A program made the translations under genes and the position numbers. The notes beneath the pieces were generated by a model. It was not told the DNA's origin. It did no database searches and saw nothing but the letters and a program-made list of their open reading frames with translations. Below, piece after piece: positions 1-8,734 of a stretch of 64,000 nucleotides of DNA. Each line of letters opens with the position of its first letter. Position 1 is the first letter of the stretch. Source of the DNA: Bradyrhizobium sp. WBAH42 (lineage in GTDB: Bacteria; Pseudomonadota; Alphaproteobacteria; Rhizobiales; Xanthobacteraceae); assembly GCF_024585265.1 (NCBI RefSeq), contig NZ_CP036533.1, positions 62,001 to 126,000 of the forward strand. Reading direction: 5' to 3'.

Positions 1-2520
1 CAGGACCCGATCCTGCTGGCGCGGGAGATCGAGCGCGAGGGCATCACGGTGCTCGAGATCGTGCCTTCGCTGCTGCGCGTCATTCTCGATCGCATGGACG
101 AGGCGCCGATGCTGCGCGCCTTCTCCAGATTGCGGCTGCTGATCTCGACCGGCGAGCCGTTGCCCGTCGAGCTCTGCCGCGCCTGGTTTGCCCGCTGCCC
201 GAGGGTGCCGCTGATCAATGCCTATGGCGCGTCGGAATGCTCCGACGACGTCTCCCTGCATCGCCTGACCGAGGCGCCGGCGATCGCGACGGCCAACGTT
301 CCGGTCGGCGCGCCGCTGCCGAACACCCAGCTCTACGTGCTCGACGCGCACCTCCAACCGCAACCGATCGGCGTGACCGGCGAGCTCTGCATCGGCGGCG
401 CAGGAATCGGCCGCGGCTACATCAACGATCCCGCGCAGAGCCGGCAGCGCTTTCTGCCCGATCCGTTCTCGCGCCAGGCCGCCAGCCGGCTCTACCGGAC
501 CGGCGATCTGGCCCGGCGCCGCGCCGACGGGACGATCGAATGCCTCGGCCGCGCCGACCATCAGGTCAAGGTCCGCGGCTATCGCATCGAGCTCAAGGAG
601 ATCGAGAACGCGCTGGCCGAGCATCGAAGCGTGCGCGCCGCCATCGTCGAACCGCGCCGCGAGGCGAGCGGAGATATCAGGCTAATCGCCCATGTCGTCG
701 CCAAGCCCGGCAGCCGCAGCAGCGCCAGCGAGCTGCGCGACTTCCTGAAGAGCCGGTTGCCCGGCCACGCCATCCCCTCCGCCTTCCTGTTCCTGGATCA
801 GCTGCCGCTCAACGCCCATGGCAAGATCGACCGCTCCGCGCTGCTGGCGCCCGTCCCGCGGGAAACGACCGGCCCGGATGCGGCCGTCCCGGCGCGGCGC
901 TTCACCGAAAAGGTGCTCTCCGACATCTGGATCGAACTGCTGAAGGCCGAGAGCATTGGTGTCACCGACAATTTCTTCGACCTCGGCGGCCATTCGCTGC
1001 TGGCCGGCCAGGTGATGGCGCGGATCGCGCGGGCGCTCGGCGTGTCGCTGCCGATCAAGACCATCTTCGAGGCACCGACAATCGAAGGGCTGGCGCGGCG
1101 GATCGACCAGGCCGTGGCCACGAAGCCGCGCAAGCCTGCCGCAAGCCTGCCACGATCAGCTGCGGGCGGGCCGCCCGCGCCTTCCATCGGGCAGGACCAG
1201 ATGCTGCACATCGAACGGAATCTGCCGGGGCTGCCGCAGTTCAACCTGCCCTTCGCCTTCCGTCTACAGGGCCCGCTCGATTCGGCCGCCCTGGCAAAGG
1301 CGATCGACGACGTGGTGCGCCGGCACGAATCGCTGCGCACCGCGTTCGCCTGGAACGGCGATGAGCCCAAAAGCCGCATCGCCGCGCCGCGCACGCTCGG
1401 CCGAATCATGACGGTCGAGACCATCGGCGACGGCCATCCCCACAACAACAAGCGGCGCAAGGCGCTCGAGCTCAGGAAGATCAATCTCCTGATCGAGCAG
1501 GAGACCTATATTCCGATCGACACCAGGCGCGCGCCGCTGTTGCGCGCCCGGCTGTTGCGGCTCCACGACGACGACCACGTGCTGCTGCTGACGCTGCATC
1601 ACGCCGTCGTCGACGGCTGGTCGATCGGCGTGCTGTTCGAGGAATTGTCGAGCCGCTATGCGGCGCTGGCCGGATATCCGTCCGCGCCATTGCCGAAGCC
1701 GCCGCCGGCCTTTTCGGATGTCGCACGCTGGCAGCGCTGGTGGTGCGGCACCGACGCGGCACGCCGCCAGGCTGAAGACTGGACCCAGAATTTGCGTGGA
1801 GCCGGCCCCCTTTTCAACGGCGAATCGAGCCCGGGCGCCTCCACCGGGCATCATCCGGTCAGCCTCGAGCACGAGCTGATCGCCCGGCTGACGGCGTTCG
1901 CCGGCCAGCACAGTTGCACGCTGTTCATGTGCCTGCTCACCGGCCTGAAGGCCATGCTGCTGGCCCGGACGGGCCGCACCGACATCGCGATCGCGACCGC
2001 CATGGCCAATCGTGCCCAGCCGGACACCGACCGAATCATCGGCCCGTTCGAGAACACGGTGATCGTCCGCACGACAATCACACCGGATCTGTCGTTCGTC
2101 CAGGCCTTGATGCGGGTGCGCCAGAGCGTGCTCGACGCGCATGCACGGCAGGAGCTGCCGTTCAACGTCCTGGCCGATCGATTGGAGCAGGAGGGGATCG
2201 ATCCGACCTCGCTGCTCCAGGTCTATTTCACGCTGCAGAATCCGCTGCGCCAGCCGCTCGATCTCCCGGATCTCGCGACGGAATCGATCGGCAACGTCGC
2301 GCGCGAAGGCCAGCCGTCGCTGCCGATCGACCAGACCTGGCTGTCGCTGATGCTCAAGGAGCGCCCGACCGGCATCACCGGCTCATGCAATTACAAGCGC
2401 GATTTGCTGGAGGGCCGCGTGGTCGGCGAATGGATGGAGGACCTCGTCGCGCTGCTGACGGCGGCGATCGCCCAGCCCAACGCACCGCTCGGCAGGTTGC
2501 TCGCGCGCAGGGCCGCCTGA
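1..2520 (+). CDS. Nonribosomal peptide synthetase, C-terminal part (A-PCP-C), 5' truncated by window edge
   Basis: The reading frame is open from base 1, so the gene begins upstream of the window. The visible part starts inside an adenylation domain and shows core motifs A5 (NAYGASE), A6 (GELCIGGAG), A7 (YRTGDLARR), A8 (VKVRGYRIE) and A9/A10 (LPLNAHGKID). A carrier domain follows with DNFFDLGGHSLL, its phosphopantetheine serine near base 994. Next comes a full condensation domain with HHAVVDG near bases 1597-1617 and a YFTLQNP motif. The protein ends directly after this condensation domain with no thioesterase or reductase, so release must happen elsewhere or by condensation onto an acceptor. 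The phosphopantetheinyl transferase at 3054 is the expected activating partner. The substrate cannot be predicted because the A3-A4 pocket region is mostly outside the window. Confidence 0.93.
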   Translation, partial: QDPILLAREIEREGITVLEIVPSLLRVILDRMDEAPMLRAFSRLRLLISTGEPLPVELCRAWFARCPRVPLINAYGASECSDDVSLHRLTEAPAIATANVPVGAPLPNTQLYVLDAHLQPQPIGVTGELCIGGAGIGRGYINDPAQSRQRFLPDPFSRQAASRLYRTGDLARRRADGTIECLGRADHQVKVRGYRIELKEIENALAEHRSVRAAIVEPRREASGDIRLIAHVVAKPGSRSSASELRDFLKSRLPGHAIPSAFLFLDQLPLNAHGKIDRSALLAPVPRETTGPDAAVPARRFTEKVLSDIWIELLKAESIGVTDNFFDLGGHSLLAGQVMARIARALGVSLPIKTIFEAPTIEGLARRIDQAVATKPRKPAASLPRSAAGGPPAPSIGQDQMLHIERNLPGLPQFNLPFAFRLQGPLDSAALAKAIDDVVRRHESLRTAFAWNGDEPKSRIAAPRTLGRIMTVETIGDGHPHNNKRRKALELRKINLLIEQETYIPIDTRRAPLLRARLLRLHDDDHVLLLTLHHAVVDGWSIGVLFEELSSRYAALAGYPSAPLPKPPPAFSDVARWQRWWCGTDAARRQAEDWTQNLRGAGPLFNGESSPGASTGHHPVSLEHELIARLTAFAGQHSCTLFMCLLTGLKAMLLARTGRTDIAIATAMANRAQPDTDRIIGPFENTVIVRTTITPDLSFVQALMRVRQSVLDAHARQELPFNVLADRLEQEGIDPTSLLQVYFTLQNPLRQPLDLPDLATESIGNVAREGQPSLPIDQTWLSLMLKERPTGITGSCNYKRDLLEGRVVGEWMEDLVALLTAAIAQPNAPLGRLLARRAA

Positions 2521-2659
2521 CGCCGCTGCATCGCGCAAGAATACGGGTTCACGCGGCAAAGCTGTGAATGATCAAGTTGCATCTTGATTATTTGGCACCA
2601 GCGCGCAAGATTATTCCCGGGGTTTGATTTGGACGATTATTTTCAACCCGGGGAGTGTT

Positions 2660-2833
2660 ATGGGTTTCATCAAATTTACCAAGAAGACCTCGCTCAGCGC
2701 GGAGGACCGTAAGGCGCTGCAGGACCTGCTCAATTTCGAGAAGCAGAAACTCCAGACCGAGCTGAAGGATGTCGAAGCCAGCCTTAAGGCTCTGCGCGCG
2801 TCCAAGAAGAAGAAGTCCAAGAAGAAGAAATAA
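2660..2833 (+). CDS. Small basic protein with poly-lysine tail, function unknown
   Basis: This 57-residue frame starts at ATG 2660 behind a GGGGAG ribosome site seven bases upstream; an in-frame upstream start at 2624 exists but lacks such a site. The protein begins MGFIKFTKK. Its middle is an amphipathic helix rich in Glu, Lys, Leu and Gln (roughly residues 14-45), and it ends in a run of about ten lysines interrupted by one serine. It sits between the synthetase and the phosphopantetheinyl transferase on the same strand. The lysine tail suggests binding to nucleic acid or acidic surfaces, but this is only inference. I do not recognise a family. Confidence 0.55.
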   Translation: MGFIKFTKKTSLSAEDRKALQDLLNFEKQKLQTELKDVEASLKALRASKKKKSKKKK

Positions 2834-3053
2834 ATTCGTCGGTCGGGGACGCCGTACGAGTCTTCGCAGATCGGCCGCTTGCTTGTCGAGCTTGGGGGCT
2901 CGCACAAGCTTGCGCCTGTAAACCGGCCTACAAATCGACAAGAAATCGCCCGGGTGGACCGCTAGGAACGGTCCTCTCGGCTGATTCTTGCGCAGTTGCT
3001 TCTTCCGTCGGGACCGGGGGATTTGGCCTCGCCTGACGCCATGGGCCCAATTG

Positions 3054-3785
3054 ATGGCAGACGACAGAATCGAACTCTTTGTCGGACTGATCGAGACGAT
3101 TGACGCGCCGGGCGCGGTCGAGGCGTGCCGACGCCTGCTCTCGGTCGACGAACGGGCGCGGGCCGATCGCTTCGTGTTCGAGCGGCATCGGCGGCAGTAC
3201 ATTTTTGCACATGCCATGTTGCGCCTGGCGCTGTCGCAGGTCGCTTCCAACGTCGCACCCACCGACTGGTCGTTCGGCGCGGGCCGCTATGGCCGGCCGT
3301 TCGTCGCAGCACCGGCCACCTCGACCGCGCTGCATTTCAGCCTGTCGCATGCCGACGGCTGCGTCGCCTGCGTGGTGTCGCGGCATGAGGCCGTCGGGGT
3401 CGACGTCGAAACCGTGTCGCGGCGCATCGCGCCGCTGTCCACCGCGCTTCGCTTCTTTGCGCCGGAGGAGGTCGAAACCTTGCGCGGACTGCCGGAGCCC
3501 GCGGCGATCGAGCGCTTCTTCGACTATTGGACGCTCAAGGAGGCCTATCTGAAGGCCAGGGGCTTTGGGCTCAATCTGCCGCTCGACGCCTTCGCCATGC
3601 AGGTGTCACGCGAGGCCATCGAGATCAGCTTCAAGCCCGACATCGTCGACGATCCGGACGGCTGGCGCTTCTCGCTGTGCTCGCCATCGCCCTCGCATCG
3701 CCTCGCGATCGCCGACGGCTCCCGCGCGCACGGCGGCCTTCCCATCAGCCGCCATGCCTGGCCGCTCCGCGAAGCGGCTGAGTGA
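3054..3785 (+). CDS. 4'-phosphopantetheinyl transferase (Sfp/Gsp type)
   Basis: The protein (243 residues from ATG 3054) transfers 4'-phosphopantetheine from CoA to the serine of carrier domains. It has the two signatures of the Sfp class: GVDVETVSRR (Mg-binding acidic residues) and FFDYWTLKEAYLKARGFG, whose W-x-x-K-E-A-Y core is diagnostic. The N-terminal half carries RRQYIFAHAMLRLALS and FSLSHADGCVACVVS, both typical for the family. An upstream in-frame start at 2988 would add 22 unconserved residues, so ATG 3054 is preferred. Position just downstream of the synthetase indicates it activates that enzyme, and possibly others in the cell. Confidence 0.93.
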   Translation: MADDRIELFVGLIETIDAPGAVEACRRLLSVDERARADRFVFERHRRQYIFAHAMLRLALSQVASNVAPTDWSFGAGRYGRPFVAAPATSTALHFSLSHADGCVACVVSRHEAVGVDVETVSRRIAPLSTALRFFAPEEVETLRGLPEPAAIERFFDYWTLKEAYLKARGFGLNLPLDAFAMQVSREAIEISFKPDIVDDPDGWRFSLCSPSPSHRLAIADGSRAHGGLPISRHAWPLREAAE

Positions 3786-3815
3786 GCGCGTTAAGCAGGA
3801 AGAGGCGAAGCGATC

Positions 3816-4841
3816 TCACCGCGCGTCTTCGAAGCCAGCCAGCACGGAGGTCAGGTTGGCACCGAGGATATCCGAGAGATAGCCGCCTTCCTGCACCAAC
3901 ACGGTCGGCAGGCCCATCTTCGCGATGGCTTGGCCGATGCGGCGGAAGCCGGGTGTGGTGACGGCCAATCCCTTCAGCGGATCGTGCTCGGAGGCATCGA
4001 GGCCGAGTGCGACGACGAGGGCGCCGGGGGCAAAGGATTCGATCGCCTTGCGCGCGACGTCCAGCGCCTGGAGATAGCCGTCATCGCCGGTGCCGATGGG
4101 AAGCGGAATGTTGAGATTGGTGCCGAGGCCCGGACCTTCGCCGCGCTCATGCGCATAGCCCCATACGTAGGGATAATACGCAGAGGGGTCGGCATGGATC
4201 GAGATCGTGTAGACGTCGGGCCGGGCATAGAAGATACCTTGCGTGCCGTTGCCGTGATGGACATCGACGTCGAGGATCACGACGCGCTCGTGCTTCTGCT
4301 GCAGATGCGCCGCCGCGATCGCGCTGTTGTTGAGGAAGCAGAAGCCGCCGGCCATGTCGCGATAGGCGTGATGGCCGGGCGGACGGCAGAGCGCGTAGAC
4401 GGCGTCCTCGCCATCCATCACCATCTGCGCGGCGGTGACCGCGACGTCGGTGGCGGCGCAGGCCGCGGCCCACGTGCCCGGGCCGATCGGCGCCGCGGTG
4501 TCGGCGGTGTGCCAGCCGAGCTTGCCGACGATGTGGGTCGGATAGGTCGCGGCATGGCGCACGGGATGGATATTGCCGATCATCTCCGGGCCGGAATCGC
4601 CGAGCGCAGTCCAGGCGTCCCAGGCTTCGCTGAGGAACGACAGGTATTCCGGGCTGTGAATGCGCGCGCGGGGCCCCTGCCCGAATGTCTTGGGCTCGAC
4701 CAGTTGATGCCTGCCGTCCTTCAACCCCTTGAGCAGGCGGTCGGCGCGCTCGGGCTGCTCGGTGGTGCGCTTGACGACACCGCGCACCAGGAAGAATTGC
4801 GGATCGTGGCTGCGATGCAGTTCGGTATGGACGGCTTTCAC
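3816..4841 (-). CDS. Histone deacetylase family protein, acetylpolyamine amidohydrolase-like
   Basis: A 341-residue zinc amidohydrolase of the class II deacetylase superfamily. Catalytic features are all present: CRPPGHH with the His dyad at residues 157-158, zinc ligands in DVDVHHGNG (Asp193, His195), a further zinc Asp282 in GLDASEHDP, and the transition-state tyrosine Tyr321 in QEGGY. Length and order match bacterial acetylpolyamine amidohydrolases, which remove acetyl groups from acetylputrescine, acetylcadaverine or acetylspermidine. Translation appears to start at GTG 4841 with a GGAG nine bases upstream. The substrate is inference; related enzymes act on other acetylated amines. It lies a few kilobases from an amine-utilisation module, which fits a polyamine role. 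Confidence 0.88.
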   Translation of the reverse strand: MKAVHTELHRSHDPQFFLVRGVVKRTTEQPERADRLLKGLKDGRHQLVEPKTFGQGPRARIHSPEYLSFLSEAWDAWTALGDSGPEMIGNIHPVRHAATYPTHIVGKLGWHTADTAAPIGPGTWAAACAATDVAVTAAQMVMDGEDAVYALCRPPGHHAYRDMAGGFCFLNNSAIAAAHLQQKHERVVILDVDVHHGNGTQGIFYARPDVYTISIHADPSAYYPYVWGYAHERGEGPGLGTNLNIPLPIGTGDDGYLQALDVARKAIESFAPGALVVALGLDASEHDPLKGLAVTTPGFRRIGQAIAKMGLPTVLVQEGGYLSDILGANLTSVLAGFEDAR

Positions 4842-4972
4842 TCAAACACTCCGTGGTCGCATGCTACTGGACGTGCCGCAGAGTCTTGATCGCCACGGCC
4901 GCCGGATGCAAGCAAGAAGAATGCCGCCCATCGTCGCGCTGCCCTGCGCCGAAAGCAGAGCGCTTGCGAAGC

Positions 4973-5932
4973 TCAGCAGCGGCCGCGCTGGAGACAGTGC
5001 TCGCGGCCCTGCTGGTCGGTGCGGAAGGATTCGATGAAGCCGCCCTGACGCTGGGTGACGAAGACGGTCTTGCCGTCGCTGCCGCCGAAGGCAAGGTTGG
5101 TCGGCTCCTTGGCCTTCAGCGGGATCTCGCGCTCGACCGCGCCGGTCGGCTTCATCAAGGCGATCGTGCCCTTGAGAATGCGTGCGACGTAGAGGCGGCC
5201 GGCGACATCGGTGCGCAGGCCGTCGATGGTGTCGGGCTGAAATGCCTTGACCAGTTTTGCCGCGGTGAGCTCGTTGCCGCTGATCGCATAGGACCAGATC
5301 TGGCCGCTGCTGGACTCGCCGACATAGAGCGTCTTGCCGTCAGGGCTGAGGTCGATGCCGTTGGTAGTGCCCATCGCGCGCGGCGCCGACATCACCTGCC
5401 CCTGCGCCGTCCCGTCCGCTCCCCTGACGATGCGCCAGATGTGGCCTTCCCTGCCCTTCCAGTTCGGATCGCTCGCATAGATCGTGCCGTCGCGCGCGAT
5501 GGTGATGTCGTTGGGCTGGTTCATCTGGTCGGAGTGAAACCACACCGCGGGCTCGGTCGCGCCCTTGGGGATCGCGAAGATGTTGTGCTTCTTGTAGTCG
5601 GCGATGAACATGGTGCCGCCGCGATCGAAACGGATCGCATTGCCGACGCTGCCGTCGGGGAGCGTCGTGAACAGCTCCGAGGCGGCGCCGCCCGCGGGCA
5701 ATTTGCCGATGGTGCCGGGCTTGCCGAGATTGACCACGAACAGATTGCCGTCGAGATCGGCGGCCGGCCCTTCGATCCCGAAGGTGTATTCGCTGGCGGG
5801 CGTCACCTGTGCGCTTTCGAACAATTTCGTTTCGGCGGCGGCCGGCTGCGTCGCGACGAGCAGGATGCTACTGCACAGGCACCAGAAGTTCCTGCCGGAT
5901 GTAATAGCCATCGCCGTCGGTGCACTCACCAT
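4973..5932 (-). CDS. Secreted SMP-30/gluconolactonase-like beta-propeller protein
   Basis: The 319-residue product has a signal peptide (hydrophobic stretch CLCSSILLVATQPAAA, cleavage likely after AAA) followed by repeated propeller blades with recurring motifs such as DLDGNLFVVN, DRGGTMFIAD, ARDGTIYASD, SPDGKTLYVGE and DVAGRLYVAR. This is the SMP-30/gluconolaconase/LRE fold, which often hydrolyses sugar lactones in the periplasm. Its start lies inside the end of the upstream gene on the same strand, overlapping by 65 bases (44 if the internal ATG at 5911 is used), so the pair is probably co-translated. The neighbour is a sugar-dehydrogenase-like protein, so a lactone-producing oxidase plus lactonase pair is a reasonable inference, not proven. 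Confidence 0.8.
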   Translation of the reverse strand: MVSAPTAMAITSGRNFWCLCSSILLVATQPAAAETKLFESAQVTPASEYTFGIEGPAADLDGNLFVVNLGKPGTIGKLPAGGAASELFTTLPDGSVGNAIRFDRGGTMFIADYKKHNIFAIPKGATEPAVWFHSDQMNQPNDITIARDGTIYASDPNWKGREGHIWRIVRGADGTAQGQVMSAPRAMGTTNGIDLSPDGKTLYVGESSSGQIWSYAISGNELTAAKLVKAFQPDTIDGLRTDVAGRLYVARILKGTIALMKPTGAVEREIPLKAKEPTNLAFGGSDGKTVFVTQRQGGFIESFRTDQQGREHCLQRGRC

Positions 5933-7955
5933 TCAGATAGGGATCGGCTGGCCGGAAGAATCGGCTGAAGCCGGGTTTGTCTACAGCGCTCCTTTGTGTC
6001 ACGACGACGACCTTTCCGGCCGGTATTTCGCCGCATTCCTTGTTGGCCTTGCTGAAAAACTTCCGCTGCGGCGGGCCCGGCTTGATCCGCATCCGCGTGC
6101 CCGGAACCATTTTGGCGACGAACAGGTCCGCGGTATCGAGCAGGCGCGAATAGCCGGGCTCGCTCTTCGGCAGGCTCTCACCGCCGGGCGGCATCAGCTT
6201 CTCGGCGCCAAGGCCGCGCAGGCGCGTGCGCAGCCTGCCGGCGTCGGGATCGCCAGGATAGATCCAGCCGTCCTGCGCCAGCATGAAGTGCAGCACCACC
6301 CTGTCCTTCTCCGCATCCGATTGCCCCGCATTCAGGCCGAAATCCGAATGGCAGCCGACGCAATACTTCTGGACGAGGCCCTTGCGCAAGGTGGTGAGGC
6401 GAGCGCTGTTCTGCGCATCCCTGGCGACGAAAGCTGCGAGCTGGTCGATCATCGCCTGGCTGCGCGTATCGCAGGGGAGCGGCTGAGGTCGCTCGCCGGC
6501 CGCGCGATCGATCCGGATCACGGTCTTGTTCTTGTCCTCGACCAGCCAGATCGCACCGTCCTCCGCGACCGTCATGCCGACCGGCGCGCCTTGCGGCCGC
6601 GCGCCGTTGACGCGATGCCAGCCTGCGATCAGCTCCTCGAACGGCGCGGCCGCGACCTCGCCGGCGTCGGTCTGGAAACTGCGGGTCGGGTCGGCCGCGC
6701 AACTCACGTGATAGCGCACCGGTGCCGCACTGGGTTTGGGAAAGCCGTGCTCGTCGACGTCATAGACCAGCAGCCGGCTGCCGGTCGGCCGATAGCCGTG
6801 CAGGCCGACCAAGAGCTTGCCTTCCAGCTCCGGGAATTTGGCGCCGTGGTAATAGAGCATCGCGAGCGGCGCGCCGTGCGGCGGCATCAGCGAGAGCGGC
6901 GGCTTGTAGAGCGCGTTGGCTGAGCAGAGCGATTTGTAGATCCCCGATTGCAGCACCAGCCTGAATTCGGGGCTCGGCGTCGACAAATCGTAGCAATAGG
7001 GCCAGCCATAGTGCCTGCCCTGCTCGATTGCGTTGATCTCCTCGTTCGGCTTGAAGATGTCGGGCAGGTCGCGGGCGTTCTCGCCCTGCAGGAAGGCGTA
7101 GCCGGCATCCGGAAAATTCGGATGCAGCGCCAGCGCCATCGAGTTGCGCAAGCCGCGCGCATAGACGCTGTGCGGCGGGTCGGGATCGCCGGGCTTCAAT
7201 GCCGGAAAGACACCGCCTGCCGGCGGCGTGAACAGCCAGATCGAGGCCAGCGCGGACGCGCCCTCGGCCGCCGCGCAGGGTTTCGTGATCGGCGCAGGCG
7301 TGATGCAGTCGTCACTGTGCGAGCCGACATTGACGAACAGCCGGCCGTCGCGATCGAACACGAACTGCTTGAGCGGATGCGCGCTCTCATCGACCCTCTT
7401 GCCATCCGGCAGCGTGATCCGGCGGCCGGGCATGTGACGGATGATGGTCTCGACCGTGCTGCGCGGGTTGTCGGCAAGCGGATCGAACCGGAAGATCGTC
7501 TCCGCGGTCGAGGCGTAGAGCTTCCTGTCCGGGCCGACGACGAGGCCGAACGGATATTCTATCCCCGTCAGCAGATCCTTGAAGCGTTGCCCCTGCGGCG
7601 CACGCGGATCGAGCAGCAGCAGCCGCCCGTCGGTGTGGCCCCAGCCGCCCATGTCGGCGACCACGAACAGGTCGCGGCCGGGCACCTGCACGATCGCGCG
7701 CGGAAATTTGAGGCGGTCCTCTTCGCTGGCGACGAGGCCGGCGCAAAATCCCGCCTTCATGTCGATCTGGATCCTGGGAAAGGCCAGTTCGCCGCTGCCG
7801 CAGGCTTCCGTGCCGATCGCATAGCCGCTCTTCCTGACCGGCTCGGATGAGGCCGGGGCCAAGCCGAGCGGCGCGGCGGCCAAAACCGCTGGAAAGACAA
7901 TCGCTGCAAGCAAGCGCAGATGTCGGCGTTCGCGCGCGAATGTGAGCTGGTTCAC
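5868..7955 (-). CDS. Secreted glucose/sorbosone dehydrogenase-like beta-propeller with C-terminal c-type haem motif
   Basis: A 695-residue exported protein starting at GTG 7955. A signal peptide (LLAAIVFPAVLAAAPLGLAP) is followed by a propeller of the PQQ-dependent glucose/sorbosone dehydrogenase type, with motifs FPRAIVQVPGRDLFVVADMG, VVGPDRKLYAST, FVFDRDGRLFVNVGS, GLRNSMALALHPN and GMTVAEDGAIWLVED. Near residues 531-535 lies CVGCH, a covalent haem c site, followed by a short cytochrome-like segment with the candidate Met ligand in LMPPGGE. Such fusions pass electrons from sugar oxidation to the respiratory chain in the periplasm. PQQ binding is assumed from the family. The lactonase-like gene downstream overlaps its 3' end. 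Confidence 0.82.
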   Translation of the reverse strand: MNQLTFARERRHLRLLAAIVFPAVLAAAPLGLAPASSEPVRKSGYAIGTEACGSGELAFPRIQIDMKAGFCAGLVASEEDRLKFPRAIVQVPGRDLFVVADMGGWGHTDGRLLLLDPRAPQGQRFKDLLTGIEYPFGLVVGPDRKLYASTAETIFRFDPLADNPRSTVETIIRHMPGRRITLPDGKRVDESAHPLKQFVFDRDGRLFVNVGSHSDDCITPAPITKPCAAAEGASALASIWLFTPPAGGVFPALKPGDPDPPHSVYARGLRNSMALALHPNFPDAGYAFLQGENARDLPDIFKPNEEINAIEQGRHYGWPYCYDLSTPSPEFRLVLQSGIYKSLCSANALYKPPLSLMPPHGAPLAMLYYHGAKFPELEGKLLVGLHGYRPTGSRLLVYDVDEHGFPKPSAAPVRYHVSCAADPTRSFQTDAGEVAAAPFEELIAGWHRVNGARPQGAPVGMTVAEDGAIWLVEDKNKTVIRIDRAAGERPQPLPCDTRSQAMIDQLAAFVARDAQNSARLTTLRKGLVQKYCVGCHSDFGLNAGQSDAEKDRVVLHFMLAQDGWIYPGDPDAGRLRTRLRGLGAEKLMPPGGESLPKSEPGYSRLLDTADLFVAKMVPGTRMRIKPGPPQRKFFSKANKECGEIPAGKVVVVTQRSAVDKPGFSRFFRPADPYLNGECTDGDGYYIRQELLVPVQ

Positions 7956-8155
7956 GGTGACCCCCGCCTTCCCGCGGACGTTGTTCCATGCCGCCGCGGC
8001 GCCGTCCAGTCATCACCCGCCTGTGATTAAACCTGTAACGACCTTGGGTCCGACCAATATCCGTAGATTTCCTTACCGGGCTCGACCCGAATGTTTCGCG
8101 AATGCTTGGGGTGGTATCGGTTTGCCGTCCCGATCGCTTTCTACAGGAGGCGCCT

Positions 8156-8389
8156 ATGGTCCAGGTCTATTTTCACTGCTCCAACACCGAGGGCACGCTG
8201 ATCGACCGCTACGGCGCCGCCGTCGCCAATCTGACCGAGGCGCGCGACCGCGCCGCTCAGATCATGAACTCGATGATCCAGACCCCCGGTGCCGAAGACT
8301 GGCGCGACTGGGTGATCCATGTCAGCGACGACGCTGGCGAGGAGATCTTCGATCTCCCCTTCACCGCCATGCTCGGCAAGCCGCATTGA
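8156..8389 (+). CDS. Small DUF6894-like protein
   Basis: A 77-residue protein starting at ATG 8156 with an ideal AGGAGG ribosome site about nine bases upstream; an upstream in-frame start at 8102 would add an unlikely extension. The sequence opens MVQVYFHCSNTEG, continues with LIDRYGAAVANLTEARDRAAQIMNSMIQ and ends in VIHVSDDAGEEIFDLPFTAML. This F-H-x-x-D-x-x-G / L-x-x-A-R pattern resembles the short DUF6894 proteins that are abundant in Bradyrhizobium and Methylobacterium. Their role is unknown. A second tiny frame follows after nine bases on the same strand. Confidence 0.75.
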   Translation: MVQVYFHCSNTEGTLIDRYGAAVANLTEARDRAAQIMNSMIQTPGAEDWRDWVIHVSDDAGEEIFDLPFTAMLGKPH

Positions 8390-8398
8390 GGTGATGCC

Positions 8399-8575
8399 AT
8401 GTTGCTCGCTTCACTGAGCCTGCTGCGTCAGCCCCTGAGCTTCGTCGCCACCCGATGGCAGACGCTGATCCGCGTCGCGGCCAACCCCTATCGCCCCGAG
8501 TTGCACTACATGCGCGGACCGGGCCCGAAATGGCGCGCCAAGTATCAGGCCAGCCGGCTGGATCGCATGCGCTGA
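8399..8575 (+). CDS. Very small basic protein (58 aa), function unknown
   Basis: A 58-codon frame begins at ATG 8399, nine bases after the stop of the preceding small gene, and a GAGGTGA ribosome site overlaps that stop region. The product begins MLLASLSLLRQPLSFVA (a hydrophobic start), then a Trp/Arg segment, and a basic tail with PKWRAKYQASRLDRMR. Tight coupling to the upstream gene and normal codon use support it as real. The N-terminus could be a membrane anchor. I do not recognise a family. Confidence 0.5.
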   Translation: MLLASLSLLRQPLSFVATRWQTLIRVAANPYRPELHYMRGPGPKWRAKYQASRLDRMR

Positions 8576-8614
8576 GGCAGCGCTTAGCGGGCCTTTGCAG
8601 ACATTTTTATCTTT

Positions 8615-8712
8615 CGTCATGGCCGGGCTCGTCCCGGCCATCCACGTTTTGGGAGCGCCGATACGAAGACGTTGGATGCCCGGGACAAGCCTGGACAAGC
8701 CCGGGCATAACG
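8615..8712. repeat. Dispersed palindromic repeat, type B
   Basis: Imperfect inverted repeat between convergent genes. The left end reads CGTCATGGCCGGGCTCGTCC and the right end is close to its reverse complement (GGACAAGCCCGGGCATAACG). It can form a long cruciform or act as a transcript end for both flanking genes. Repeats of this kind are common in Bradyrhizobium intergenic regions. The short direct duplication of GGACAAGCC inside the right arm is a local oddity. Confidence 0.75.
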
Positions 8713-8734
8713 AGGGGAGAAAGTGTGCCCCACC

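Noticed and set aside
8615..8712. Insertion-sequence remnant
   Set aside because: No transposase frame and no target duplication; it is a palindromic intergenic repeat.
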